From Changpingibacter yushuensis (GTDB taxonomy: Bacteria > Actinomycetota > Actinomycetes > Actinomycetales > Actinomycetaceae), in assembly GCF_014041995.1 (NCBI RefSeq), contig NZ_CP059492.1, positions 1,240,001 through 1,304,000 of the forward strand: 64,000 nucleotides of DNA, given 5' to 3'. Below are positions 17,604 through 25,922 of this stretch, piece by piece. Every line of letters starts with the position of its first letter. Position 1 is the stretch's first letter. The position numbers and the translations under genes are program-made. The notes under the pieces are model-generated. The model made no database searches, had not been told where the DNA came from, and was given only the letters and a program-made list of their open reading frames with translations.

Positions 17604-19214
17604 ATGACGGAGCGGGAAGAGGATGTTGTCATATCCTCGGACCAGTTCACCGATACCGGAGCTGAAGCCTCCGTTGCAGGCAAGAGCCGAAATGGGATTC
17701 AAAGGTTCGCTTTGACGCACCCGCGCCTCTCATTGTGGATCGTGTTTGTGCTGGCTCTTGGCCTCTGGGGGTCTTGGGCCGGCCCCGGATGGAATCCTCA
17801 GCCCATGCGGTCTCTCATCGTTCCCGAGGCCTCGGACACCTCGATCACGACCAGTATCGACACGGCAGACGTGGGAACATACGCCGTCGAATCTACGGTT
17901 GTGACCATTACTCTTCGCGATGGCACTGATATTCCGGCGACTCTTCGGGCCCCGATTGGATTTGATGGGCTTGCGCCGGGAATGCTGTTCATTCATGGCA
18001 CTGGCACAAGTTCGTACAGGTCGTTCACTGAAGAAGCCACAGACATCGCGTCCGCAGGTATTGTCACGCTGGTTCCAGAGAAGCGTACCGATGATTACAC
18101 GGCCACTCACCGCGACTACGAAGAGCTCGCGTTGGATTTCGAAGACGCTTTTGAATACCTAGTCAATCAGGCTGGCGTGGACCCGCATCGGTCCGGCCTC
18201 TACGGTGTTTCCGAGGGTTGCTTCATTGCGCCAATCGTTGCCACTGCGCGCGACGACGTCAGCTTGGTCGTTCTTGTTTCTGCTCCCGTCTTGCCGATTC
18301 GCGAACAGGGAGCCCTCGCAGCGGATACTTATCTGCGTAACCTTGGAGTTCCTGACCGTCTGCTTCAGGCAATTCCACGCCTGATCGGTCAGGATTTCGG
18401 TTCGGGTACTTTCGATTACATCGACTTTGACGTCTCCACATATCAGCGGCAGATGACCATGCCGATACTCATGCTTTACGGCACTGGTGACATGTCGATG
18501 CCCACCATCCAAGGCCCGCTCATCTTGCGTGATGACCTGGCCGAGGCGGGAAACACTGACCTCACTCTGCGGTACTACGACGGCGCCGATCATGGTCTGA
18601 AAGTGGACAAGGTCCTCGACAGGAACGCGATGCAAGATATCGCTGATTGGGTTAATGACCTGCCCTTCACGGCCGACGCATCGCCGCGCGTTGCAGGCGC
18701 TCAGCCCAATCAGAGCTATGTGGCAAGTACGCCTGGACGCCCACACTGGTTCGCATCAGGCACCACCGCGATTGCGATCCTCGCAATTGGATTGATTGCC
18801 ACTGTCATCACTATTCCTTTGAGCGCGTTGAGCTTTGTGCGCCGTAAGGGCCGCAGGCCGTTCGACTTGCGCGGATGCGGCGGGCAACTGAACATAGCCT
18901 CTTTGGGCGTTCTATTGTCAGTTGTGGTTGCCGCGGGCTACGTGATGGCTGTAGCTGAACTCGCACTGTCCTACCAACAGAACAAGATTGTGGTGCAGGG
19001 CGGCTGGCTCATAGCAGAGATCGTAGCTCTGCTTGCTGCGTGGTTGGTGGTGCGCTTTGCCTTCAAGTGTTGGCGCGAATACAGACGATGCCGCGAAAGC
19101 GATGAAGGACGGATGAGTCGCGCGGCAAGTGCAATCCAAATCTTTGCAATTCTCGGTCAAGTGACCTTGCTTCTGGCAGTGGCGTACTGGGGATTCTTCC
19201 CCTCCATCATGTAG
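17604..19214 (+). CDS. Membrane-anchored alpha/beta hydrolase with C-terminal membrane domain
   Basis: The protein has about 536 residues from ATG 17604; a TTG at 17589 overlapping the era stop is the alternative. One membrane segment lies at about 42-60. An extracytoplasmic alpha/beta hydrolase domain follows with the oxyanion-hole motif FIHGTGTSS (about 130), nucleophile elbow GVSEG (Ser about 203), Asp in YGTGDMS (about 296) and His in GADHGL (about 330). About four hydrophobic segments make up residues 380-536. Such peptidase S9/acyl-esterase-like proteins cleave esters or peptides; the substrate is unknown. The fused C-terminal four-segment domain is unusual and not one I can name. Confidence 0.72.
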   Translation: MTEREEDVVISSDQFTDTGAEASVAGKSRNGIQRFALTHPRLSLWIVFVLALGLWGSWAGPGWNPQPMRSLIVPEASDTSITTSIDTADVGTYAVESTVVTITLRDGTDIPATLRAPIGFDGLAPGMLFIHGTGTSSYRSFTEEATDIASAGIVTLVPEKRTDDYTATHRDYEELALDFEDAFEYLVNQAGVDPHRSGLYGVSEGCFIAPIVATARDDVSLVVLVSAPVLPIREQGALAADTYLRNLGVPDRLLQAIPRLIGQDFGSGTFDYIDFDVSTYQRQMTMPILMLYGTGDMSMPTIQGPLILRDDLAEAGNTDLTLRYYDGADHGLKVDKVLDRNAMQDIADWVNDLPFTADASPRVAGAQPNQSYVASTPGRPHWFASGTTAIAILAIGLIATVITIPLSALSFVRRKGRRPFDLRGCGGQLNIASLGVLLSVVVAAGYVMAVAELALSYQQNKIVVQGGWLIAEIVALLAAWLVVRFAFKCWREYRRCRESDEGRMSRAASAIQIFAILGQVTLLLAVAYWGFFPSIM

Positions 19215-19233
19215 TCCATTCGTTGTTATTGGT

Positions 19234-19264
19234 TTGTTATAGCGTCTGCGCTGTGTCGTAGAGT
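19234..19264 (+). promoter_or_regulatory. Promoter of the PP2C-FHA-kinase operon, leaderless
   Basis: TTGTTA, 19 bases, then TAGAGT ending 7 bases before ATG 19272. The -10 position implies a leaderless transcript. Confidence 0.55.
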
Positions 19265-19271
19265 TGCATCC

Positions 19272-20027
19272 ATGATGCGAAAGCTCACTGCCGCGGGGGT
19301 GACTGACGTCGGGCGGACCCGTCAGCAGAATGAAGACCGCCTCCTTGTTCAGCCTCCCCTCGTCCTCGTCGCAGATGGCATGGGTGGCCACGCCCTTGGA
19401 GATACGGCTGCCCAAGCCGTGGTTGACGCGTTTGCCCGGCCCAACTGGCAAGAGCTGAGGGCTGACACGAGTCGTATCCAAGAGCTCACGCGATGCGCCT
19501 CCTCAGCCCACGAAGAGATCCTGCGACTTTCCCAAACGGTGACGGGGACACGTGGTGACGGCGCCGTCGTCGGCGCAACTGTGGCGGGAGCACTACTGTG
19601 CGCGGACAACCTCCACTGGCTGGTGTTCCACGCCGGAGATTCTAGGGCATACTTGTGGCGCAACAATGCACTCACCCAGATCACAACGGATCATTCATAT
19701 GTCCAAGCCCTCGTCGATTCCGGAGCCATTTCACGAGCAGAGGCACGCAGTCATCCCCAGCGCAACATCGTGTTGCGGGCCATTGGTTCGCGCGGTGATA
19801 ACACTTTGGAATTCCAGACCAACGGCGCACAACCTGGAGACGTGATTCTCGTATGCTCCGATGGCTTGACGGACGGGGTAACGGACGCGGAGATCGCCAA
19901 GACACTGCGAGAACTGTCTAGCGAAACACTTCAAGCACAGGCCTATGGTCTGCGAGATGTTGCACTTTCTCACGGTGGGCATGACAATATCAGCGCAGCA
20001 TTGTTAAAGATCGGAGAACAGGCATGA
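19272..20027 (+). CDS. PP2C-family Ser/Thr protein phosphatase
   Basis: The protein has 251 residues. Motifs of metal-dependent phosphatases are intact: TDVGRTRQQNEDRLLV (about 11-26), LVADGMGGHALGD (about 35-47), HAGDSRAYLW, a LTQITTDHSYVQ stretch, and the C-terminal VCSDGLTDGV and GHDNISAALL metal-binding Asp residues. No membrane segment is present, so it is cytoplasmic. It overlaps the next gene (FHA-like) by four bases, which in turn overlaps a Ser/Thr kinase, so the three genes form one phosphosignalling operon in which this enzyme probably reverses the kinase. It is not the pstP-pknB cell-division locus, since rodA, pbpA and a PASTA kinase are absent. Confidence 0.9.
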   Translation: MMRKLTAAGVTDVGRTRQQNEDRLLVQPPLVLVADGMGGHALGDTAAQAVVDAFARPNWQELRADTSRIQELTRCASSAHEEILRLSQTVTGTRGDGAVVGATVAGALLCADNLHWLVFHAGDSRAYLWRNNALTQITTDHSYVQALVDSGAISRAEARSHPQRNIVLRAIGSRGDNTLEFQTNGAQPGDVILVCSDGLTDGVTDAEIAKTLRELSSETLQAQAYGLRDVALSHGGHDNISAALLKIGEQA

Positions 20028-20731
20028 GCCTATCGTTGGAGTTTTGCGGCGAATGGTTTTCAGTAGATCCCAACGAAGCCTTTATCATCGGGCGTGAAGG
20101 CCCACTACGGATTGAAGACAACCCCTACTTACACCGGCGCTTCCTAGCGATCTCATGCGCCGATGGTTTGTGGTGGATGGAGAACGTCGGTTCACGTCTG
20201 TCGGCCACGGTCGCAGACTCAGAGGGTGCCACGCAGGCCTACTTACAGCCGGGTGCCCGACTCCCTTTGGTTTATGCAAGTACCAACATCATCTTCACAG
20301 CTGGGCCAACCACCTATGAGATGCAGCTTCTTAACGACACCCCTGCATACACGCCAACTGGCGTCACTGATTCTACTGATGCGGGGGAGACCACGATCGG
20401 CCCGATCGAACTGACTCCGTCTCAGCTTCTCCTTGTGCTTGCACTTGCCGAACCAGTGCTGACCGGTCGCGGCACGACCTCGTCGATCCCTTCCTCTCAG
20501 GTTGCTGCGAAACGTCTGGGCTGGCCCATCACACGGTTCAACAGAAAACTGGACCATGTGTGTGAACGCCTAACACGCTACGGCGTCCGCGGCCTTCACG
20601 GCGGTCCAGAGAAGCTGGCGGTTAATCGCCGCGCTCGCTTGGTAGAGCATGCGGTAGCCACGCGTCTAGTAACCTCTGATGATTTGTTCAAGCTCGACGA
20701 TCCCAGTTCATACGACGACTCTTCAGTCTGA
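20024..20731 (+). CDS. FHA-like domain protein with C-terminal helical domain
   Basis: The protein has 235 residues. Residues about 20-105 resemble a forkhead-associated fold: IIGREGPLRIEDN, then YLHRRFLAISCADGLWWMEN, where the GR and the SxxH-like phosphothreonine contacts are only partly kept (NPYLHRRF replaces the usual S..H). A Thr/Ser-rich linker follows. Residues about 140-210 form a compact helical region that looks like a winged helix (LLLVLALAEPVLTG, AAKRLGWPITRFNRKLDHVC, RYGVRGLHG). FHA domains bind phosphothreonine, so it may read or relay the output of the adjacent kinase. It overlaps both neighbours, so all three are probably made together. The FHA call is tentative. Confidence 0.6.
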   Translation: MSLSLEFCGEWFSVDPNEAFIIGREGPLRIEDNPYLHRRFLAISCADGLWWMENVGSRLSATVADSEGATQAYLQPGARLPLVYASTNIIFTAGPTTYEMQLLNDTPAYTPTGVTDSTDAGETTIGPIELTPSQLLLVLALAEPVLTGRGTTSSIPSSQVAAKRLGWPITRFNRKLDHVCERLTRYGVRGLHGGPEKLAVNRRARLVEHAVATRLVTSDDLFKLDDPSSYDDSSV

Positions 20732-21774
20732 TGGACGAATCGAAGAGTTCTTTCGACAGCACAGTGATCTGGAGTGGTGAAGATCCGGGCGCGATAGCCT
20801 ATGCCGAATCGGTCAGTATCTCCGGGAGCTGGGGCTTGCAGGCACTGGGAATCGAATCTGCCCACCGCCGCGGGGAATCCAAGGCGCCTGCACCGCAGTT
20901 AGACGACTTCGAGTTTGTTGCCTACCTCGGCTCCGGCGGATTCTCAGACGTGTACTTGTATGAAGAACAGCTTCCCAGACGCATGGTGGCAATCAAGGTG
21001 CTATCCACCCGTTCGCTGGAGAACTTTGGGACATCCTCACAGTTCCGCGGCGAGGTGGACCTCATGGCACAGGTGTCCGGGCATCCCTCTGTGGTTTCGA
21101 TCTTCGACGCGAACATTGCGGCCTCTGGCCAGCCGTATCTAGTTATGCAGTACTGCCCACTACCATCCTTGGCCGAACGGATAGCTGCGGACGAGTGCAC
21201 ATGGGAAGAGACGCTACGGCTGGGAGTTCAGATATCCGCAGCCGCACACTCTGCACATCTCATGGGAATTGCGCATTACGATATCAAGCCATCGAACATT
21301 CTTTACTCTGCCTTCAACCGGCCATTGCTTTCCGATTTCGGTATCGCAAGCCTCGTGGGAGCCACGGCCAAGGAGGTCTTGGGCGCCTCACTACCGTGGG
21401 CGGCACCGGAAGTCCTCCGGGGATCGGGAGCTGCCCCAGTGGCAGATATCTATTCATTAGGGGCCACTGTGTACACGGCCTGCACCGGTCACGAACCGCT
21501 TCCAATCGTCACCGGGATGACGCGCCGGGAGTACATCCATAAGGTGCTCAGCGGTGGGGTGGCGCGCCTAGCGGACTGCGAGGATTTCGCGGTTCCAGCC
21601 GGGGTTTCAGACACTGCCGCAACGGCACTGTGCGACGCCGTCGACCAGGCGATGCAGCCTGATCCGCGCAACCGCACCGAGTCGGCAGCAGAGTTTGCCA
21701 GAGCACTGCAGAGGGTTCAAGCTGCGATGGGCCTCCCCGTCACTGAACTGGAGATCCCACAGACCTCGGAGTAG
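20731..21774 (+). CDS. Cytoplasmic Ser/Thr protein kinase, non-RD type
   Basis: The protein has 347 residues. The kinase domain covers about 58-335: Gly loop LGSGGFSDVYL (66-76), Lys 89 in VAIKVL, catalytic loop HYDIKPSNIL (182-191), DFG at 202-204 and APE at 225-227. The catalytic loop has HYD instead of HRD, so it lacks the Arg that normally pairs with an activation-loop phosphate. There is no membrane segment or PASTA repeat, unlike PknB-type kinases. It starts on the last base of the FHA-like gene stop. Its target may be that FHA-like protein or a protein elsewhere. An active enzyme is likely since Lys, Asp and DFG are intact. Confidence 0.88.
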   Translation: MDESKSSFDSTVIWSGEDPGAIAYAESVSISGSWGLQALGIESAHRRGESKAPAPQLDDFEFVAYLGSGGFSDVYLYEEQLPRRMVAIKVLSTRSLENFGTSSQFRGEVDLMAQVSGHPSVVSIFDANIAASGQPYLVMQYCPLPSLAERIAADECTWEETLRLGVQISAAAHSAHLMGIAHYDIKPSNILYSAFNRPLLSDFGIASLVGATAKEVLGASLPWAAPEVLRGSGAAPVADIYSLGATVYTACTGHEPLPIVTGMTRREYIHKVLSGGVARLADCEDFAVPAGVSDTAATALCDAVDQAMQPDPRNRTESAAEFARALQRVQAAMGLPVTELEIPQTSE

Positions 21775-21789
21775 GGAGGACCAGGTGGG

Positions 21790-21853
21790 CGCTGTGTCCG
21801 GCTGGGTGAGGGCGGTGGCCAGATAGGTGGACGCGGTGGCCAGCTACGTGGGC
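21790..21853. repeat. 21-bp tandem repeat after the kinase gene
   Basis: Two clear copies (GCGGTGGCCAGATAGGTGGA plus C at 21812 and GCGGTGGCCAGCTACGTGGG plus C at 21833) follow a much diverged copy at about 21790. They lie directly downstream of the kinase stop. Confidence 0.6.
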
Positions 21854-21910
21854 GCGGAGATCAGCGAGTCCGGCGGACCACCATTTCCAACTGAACCGGT
21901 CACGATTCTT

Positions 21911-21930
21911 CGCCAATTCGTGGCGTTTTT
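21911..21930 (+). terminator. Weak terminator-like hairpin
   Basis: CGCCA-ATTCG-TGGCG followed by TTTTT. The stem is only 5 bp and it overlaps the -35 of the leuA leader promoter. Confidence 0.4.
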
Positions 21931-21958
21931 AGCAAAACTCGCCCGAAGCGCCTATGGT
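21929..21958 (+). promoter_or_regulatory. Promoter of the leuA leader transcript
   Basis: TTAGCA, 18 bases, then TATGGT ending 6 bases before the leader-peptide ATG, so the transcript begins at or beside that start codon. Confidence 0.5.
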
Positions 21959-21964
21959 GTAACC

Positions 21965-22012
21965 ATGCGCATGGCAAGCCTCCTGCTTATCTGCCGCGAC
22001 GGGGCCCGTTAG
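21965..22012 (+). CDS. leuA leader peptide (attenuation)
   Basis: A 15-codon frame encodes MRMASLLLICRDGAR with three consecutive Leu codons (CTC CTG CTT) and one Ile codon, and ends in TAG 65 bases before leuA. Short Leu-rich leader peptides before leuA, ending in a CR-x-GAR-like tail, are known regulators in actinobacteria: the ribosome stalls at Leu codons when leucyl-tRNA is scarce and changes the fold of the following RNA. The terminator-like hairpin needed for this starts right after the stop. The frame would be missed by length-based gene callers. Confidence 0.75.
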   Translation: MRMASLLLICRDGAR

Positions 22013-22049
22013 GACCGGCTCCCCGGCGCGGGTACTTGTGATGCCGGTC
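22013..22049 (+). promoter_or_regulatory. Attenuator hairpin between leader peptide and leuA
   Basis: GACCGGC (22013-22019) pairs with GCCGGTC (22043-22049), with a GC-rich inner part (CCCCGGCGCGGG) and a TTCCCTT tail. Its left arm begins one base after the leader-peptide stop, so a ribosome stalled on or leaving the Leu codons would control whether it forms. Confidence 0.65.
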
Positions 22050-22077
22050 TTCCCTTGAAAGCCCAACAGGAGAGACC

Positions 22078-23850
22078 ATGAAGACACAGCGCAATACCAA
22101 TAATCAGCAGCCGTCGGGAATGCCATTTGGCAAGTATCAGAGCTTCCTTGACCGCAATCCGGTCTGGCTCCCGGACCGCACGTGGCCAGACAAGCGCATC
22201 ACAAAGGCACCTCGCTGGTTGTCCACCGACCTGCGTGACGGTAACCAATCACTTATCGAGCCGATGGATCCAGCGCGCAAGCGCAAAATGTTCGACCTGC
22301 TCATTTCGCTCGGATTCAAGGAGATTGAGGTTGGATTCCCTGCAGCTTCGCAGGCCGACTTCGATTTTTGCCGCGATCTGGTTGAGGATGACGCCATTCC
22401 CGACGACGTGACGATCTCAGTTCTCACGCAGTCACGGCCTGAAATCATTCACCGTACGATCGACGCGATCGATGGTATGCCACGTGCTTCCGTCCATCTG
22501 TACAACGCAACCTCACCCTTGTTCCGCCGCGTGGTGTTCCACAATGACAAAGAGGCGACCCTTGCACTGGCCGTTTCGGGCGCGCAAGACGTGGTCTCCT
22601 ATATGGAGAAGACCCTTCCAGATAGCACCATTGCCGGTTTCGAGTATTCGCCAGAATTCTTCGTGGATACCGAATCTGACTTCGCGCTGGCGGTTTGCGA
22701 AGCCGTCATGGATGTGTGGCAGCCAGGGCCTGATCGGGAGATCATCTTGAATCTGCCCACCACGGTGGAACGCTGCACGCCGAATGTGTATGCGGACCAA
22801 ATCGAGTATTTCTGCCGAAACCTCACCCGGCGTGAGTATGCTGTGATCTCTGCGCACAATCACAATGATCGTGGCACGGGAGTGGCAACAACTGAGTTGG
22901 CGCTGCTTGCCGGAGCCGATCGGGTGGAAGGATGCCTGTTCGGGCATGGCGAGCGCACTGGAAACGTCGATCTGATCACCGTTGCTCTCAATCTGTTCAG
23001 CCAAGGCATCGATCCTCAACTCAAGTTGGATGATATCGATTCGGTGCGCCGCACGGTGGAGTACTGCACCAGCATGGATGTACCTGCGCGCGCGCCGTAC
23101 GGCGGCGATCTCGTATACACGTCGTTCTCCGGTTCGCACCAAGATGCCATCAAGAAGGGCTTTGCCGTTCGCAAGACGGCGGTTGCAGCCGCAGGTGGTG
23201 ACGAGAACGCAGTGTCATGGGACGTTCCCTATTTGCCTGTTGATCCAAAGGACGTTGGCCGTTCCTACGAGGCCGTTGTGCGTGTCAACTCACAATCAGG
23301 CAAGGGCGGGGTGGCCTACCTCATGTCCACCACTCGACACCTCGATCTGCCCCGTAGGCTCCAACTCGAACTCTCCCAGATCATCCAGCGCCATACCGAT
23401 CGGTTTGGCGGTGAAATCACTGCGGAGCAGCTTTGGCAGATCTTTGTGGATGAGTACCTGCCATATACAGCCGCAGATGGATTGCGCCCATGGGGTAAGT
23501 ACCGCTTGCTCTCCACCACACTCAGCTCCGGTGATGAGGGCGAGCACTCTGATCTCTCGGCAGTAATCCGTGAGTATGGCCCTGGCGATGAGCAGACAGA
23601 CCATCTCATCTCTGCTCAAGGCAACGGTCCGATCGATGCCTTTGTGACCGCACTGCGCAGCCTTGATATCGCAATCTCGGTACTCGATTACGCAGAACAT
23701 GCCCTCTCGGAGGGTGGCGATGCCACAGCAGCCGCATACGTTGAGTGCAACGTGGATGGCCAAGTGCTGTGGGGATGCGGCATAGATCCTTCAACTATGA
23801 AGGCAAGCTTCAAGGCAATTGTCTCAGCCGTGAATCGCGCGCTGCGTTGA
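22078..23850 (+). CDS. leuA: 2-isopropylmalate synthase
   Basis: The protein has 590 residues with AGGAGA upstream. The catalytic TIM barrel begins RWLSTDLRDGNQSLIEPMD (metal-binding Asp in LRDGNQ) and includes ISAHNHNDRGTGVATTELAL with the metal-binding HNHND, and EGCLFGHGERTGNVDL. The C-terminal regulatory domain (about 450-590), where Leu inhibits the family, is present in full. The enzyme condenses acetyl-CoA with 2-oxoisovalerate, the first step of leucine synthesis. The length and sequence fit the long type 2 (actinobacterial/yeast-like) form. It is controlled by the leader-peptide attenuator upstream and by feedback. Confidence 0.96.
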   Translation: MKTQRNTNNQQPSGMPFGKYQSFLDRNPVWLPDRTWPDKRITKAPRWLSTDLRDGNQSLIEPMDPARKRKMFDLLISLGFKEIEVGFPAASQADFDFCRDLVEDDAIPDDVTISVLTQSRPEIIHRTIDAIDGMPRASVHLYNATSPLFRRVVFHNDKEATLALAVSGAQDVVSYMEKTLPDSTIAGFEYSPEFFVDTESDFALAVCEAVMDVWQPGPDREIILNLPTTVERCTPNVYADQIEYFCRNLTRREYAVISAHNHNDRGTGVATTELALLAGADRVEGCLFGHGERTGNVDLITVALNLFSQGIDPQLKLDDIDSVRRTVEYCTSMDVPARAPYGGDLVYTSFSGSHQDAIKKGFAVRKTAVAAAGGDENAVSWDVPYLPVDPKDVGRSYEAVVRVNSQSGKGGVAYLMSTTRHLDLPRRLQLELSQIIQRHTDRFGGEITAEQLWQIFVDEYLPYTAADGLRPWGKYRLLSTTLSSGDEGEHSDLSAVIREYGPGDEQTDHLISAQGNGPIDAFVTALRSLDIAISVLDYAEHALSEGGDATAAAYVECNVDGQVLWGCGIDPSTMKASFKAIVSAVNRALR

Positions 23851-23862
23851 GGTAGGGCGGCC

Positions 23863-23899
23863 ACGGGCGGCACCGTCACTCTATTGTGGTGCCGCCCGT
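23863..23899. terminator. Bidirectional terminator between leuA and the GCS2 gene
   Basis: A perfect 12-bp stem (23863-23874 with 23888-23899, loop 13 bases) lies between convergent genes. Its right arm is also the coding end of the minus-strand gene, whose stop is in the loop. Confidence 0.7.
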
Positions 23900-25111
23900 T
23901 GTAGCTCTCTGATAGCTGCCGCCCGGTGCGGCCTCCAATTTGCTGGCCGTGAGCGGCCGTTCGGCGTGCATCTCTGCGCGCATGTGCGCCACAACTGCAT
24001 CGAGTGAGCCGGCGTTGGCAGAAGCAACTTTGAGGAAGCGTTGATATGCTGCGCCTTCATGGCAGATCTCATAGATCCCAGCAAGATCATCCACACACCC
24101 AAGCTTCTGGGCCACAGGCTCGAGGGCGGCTATTGTGCTGCTAAGGGTGTCCTTAACATGTTCCTCGTTGCCATGTTCGTCAGTGATGAGGATGGCATCC
24201 ATGCCATATCGCGCCGAGCGCCACTTGTTCTCATACACGAACCATTCCGGCATGGATGGAAGGGTGTGGCCAGCGTCGAGTTCGCTCGAATAGAGGTCCA
24301 CCAGACAATGGATGAGTGCTGCGATGGCTCGCAGTTCTAGTGTATTGGTGTTCGCGTCGCACACGCGCACTTCAAGAGTTCCCCAACCAGGCGAGGGCCG
24401 CACGTCCCATCGCACCTCATTGAAGTGGTCAATGGTTCCTGTCTTCATCATGCCGGCCGCATATGTTTCCAGCTGATCCCACGTGTCGAACTGATGTGGG
24501 GTGCCAGCGGTAGGGAGCTGCTGGAATACCATCGCTCGGTTGGATGCGTAACCTGTGTCATTCCTTCCCCAGAAGGGAGATGAAGCTGAGAGCGCCTGAA
24601 TATGGTAGGCCCGGGTCATCATGGCGCGCAGGATAGGCAATACCTTGTCACGCCTATCGATTCCAACATGTACGTGGGTGCCAAAGAGCAGCATTTGACG
24701 GCCCCAGTATTGAGTTCGATTCACCAGCTCCTTGTAGCGTTCCTTGTCAGTGACTCGTTGGTAGCCGGGATTTGCGAATGGGTGTGAGCCAGCTGAACTC
24801 GGATCTATCCGAAGTGGGTCGGTGGCACTTCGTAGTGTGTCTAGGCCTCGCGTGATGTCACTCATGCACCCTCCGATGGTGTGGTGCACGCCCGAGGTCA
24901 ACTCGATCGTGTTGAGTAGCATTTCGCTTTGGATAAAGGACTTTCCTTCCAGTTGCTCCATAATGTATGCAGCGCTCTGGCGTAGGTCGTTTGAGTCACG
25001 ATCGATGAGTTGGAGTTCCCATTCGATTCCAACGGTTGACTGTTCTGAGTGTGCGAAGTCCACGTCAGCTCCGATACTTCCGAGCGAATTGTGTGATGAG
25101 CCCGTGCTCAA
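23876..25111 (-). CDS. Carboxylate-amine ligase, glutamate--cysteine ligase 2 (YbdK) type
   Basis: The protein has 411 residues. GCS2 family features are TVGIEWELQLIDRDSNDLR (about 26-44), IELTSGVH, FGTHVHVGI with metal-binding residues, and DVRPSPGWGTLEVRVCDANT. These enzymes form an amide or peptide bond on a glutamate-like carboxylate using ATP; YbdK itself has weak glutamate-cysteine ligase activity, and EgtA belongs to the same broad group. No egtB or egtD is nearby, so ergothioneine synthesis is not indicated. It overlaps the upstream amidotransferase-like gene by 47 bases, a large overlap; a downstream GTG could be the real start. The exact substrate is unknown. Confidence 0.8.
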   Translation of the reverse strand: MSTGSSHNSLGSIGADVDFAHSEQSTVGIEWELQLIDRDSNDLRQSAAYIMEQLEGKSFIQSEMLLNTIELTSGVHHTIGGCMSDITRGLDTLRSATDPLRIDPSSAGSHPFANPGYQRVTDKERYKELVNRTQYWGRQMLLFGTHVHVGIDRRDKVLPILRAMMTRAYHIQALSASSPFWGRNDTGYASNRAMVFQQLPTAGTPHQFDTWDQLETYAAGMMKTGTIDHFNEVRWDVRPSPGWGTLEVRVCDANTNTLELRAIAALIHCLVDLYSSELDAGHTLPSMPEWFVYENKWRSARYGMDAILITDEHGNEEHVKDTLSSTIAALEPVAQKLGCVDDLAGIYEICHEGAAYQRFLKVASANAGSLDAVVAHMRAEMHAERPLTASKLEAAPGGSYQRATTGGTTIE

Positions 25112-25781
25112 CCCTCACGGCTTGGCACTTTTGAAGTAGGTGAGGGTACTCCTCCTCAGAGAAGTAGACTCCCACGTAGTGGTTGATACGAAGCCCAATA
25201 CCATTGCGGCCAATTTCTGGATGATGCTGGGTGCCGTAGATGTTCTCGCCGAACTTACCGATGTGCACCGGAGTAGCTGCCGATGAGCCGAGAACCTGCA
25301 TGCCGGTAGGAACGGAAGCTAAAGCTTCCGCATGCGCCGCATATGAATAAAAGGACTCTGGGAGCTTGCCGGTGAGTTCGTCGGCCTTGCCTGCGTGCGA
25401 AAGCTCGATAGTGTGTGGGCCCATATCTTCTGGATAATCGCGAGTCAGAGAGCCACCTCGCGCCAAGCCCAACATCTGCAGGCCATAGCACAAGCCCAGC
25501 GTGGGGAAGTCGTGTGCTAGCACCTGTTCGCAGATCGCCAGAACGTTCTCTTCTGTGCGTTTCTGGGAGTCCGATTTGCTTTCGGTCAGATAGTTGTATG
25601 GCGATCCTGTGATGAATACTCCGGAGTATTTGGACAAGTTGGGAAGGGAACTAAGGGACTGGTTTAGATCCAAACGTTCCAACTGGTTAGGTTCCAATTG
25701 CCCATATCGGATGATCGCAGCGTTCTCATCTACCGCGATTTTCCCAGGAGGCCGTGCCACGAGCACCAAGAAGGGCAACAT
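25065..25781 (-). CDS. Class I glutamine amidotransferase domain protein
   Basis: The protein has 238 residues. It has the GATase1 nucleophile elbow PTLGLCYGLQMLGL with Cys at about 98, the glycine motif FITGSP near 57, and the His-Glu pair in YGTQHHPEIGR near 182-192. The catalytic triad is therefore complete. It resembles stand-alone GMP-synthase-like amidotransferases, some of which hydrolyse gamma-glutamyl bonds. It is the first gene of a two-gene minus-strand unit with the GCS2-type ligase, so one gene may make and the other break a gamma-glutamyl bond; this is inference. Confidence 0.78.
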   Translation of the reverse strand: MLPFLVLVARPPGKIAVDENAAIIRYGQLEPNQLERLDLNQSLSSLPNLSKYSGVFITGSPYNYLTESKSDSQKRTEENVLAICEQVLAHDFPTLGLCYGLQMLGLARGGSLTRDYPEDMGPHTIELSHAGKADELTGKLPESFYSYAAHAEALASVPTGMQVLGSSAATPVHIGKFGENIYGTQHHPEIGRNGIGLRINHYVGVYFSEEEYPHLLQKCQAVRVEHGLITQFARKYRS

Positions 25782-25922
25782 GTGGGCAGAATACCACCAC
25801 GGTCAGGTCGAGGTCTGCTGTGGGTGAGCATCGTCTACACATGTTCGCCATCAGCCTACCTAGATCAGCTCGCGCAATCCGCGCTTCATCCTCACAAACT
25901 CAACACGTGAGACAATGGAGAA

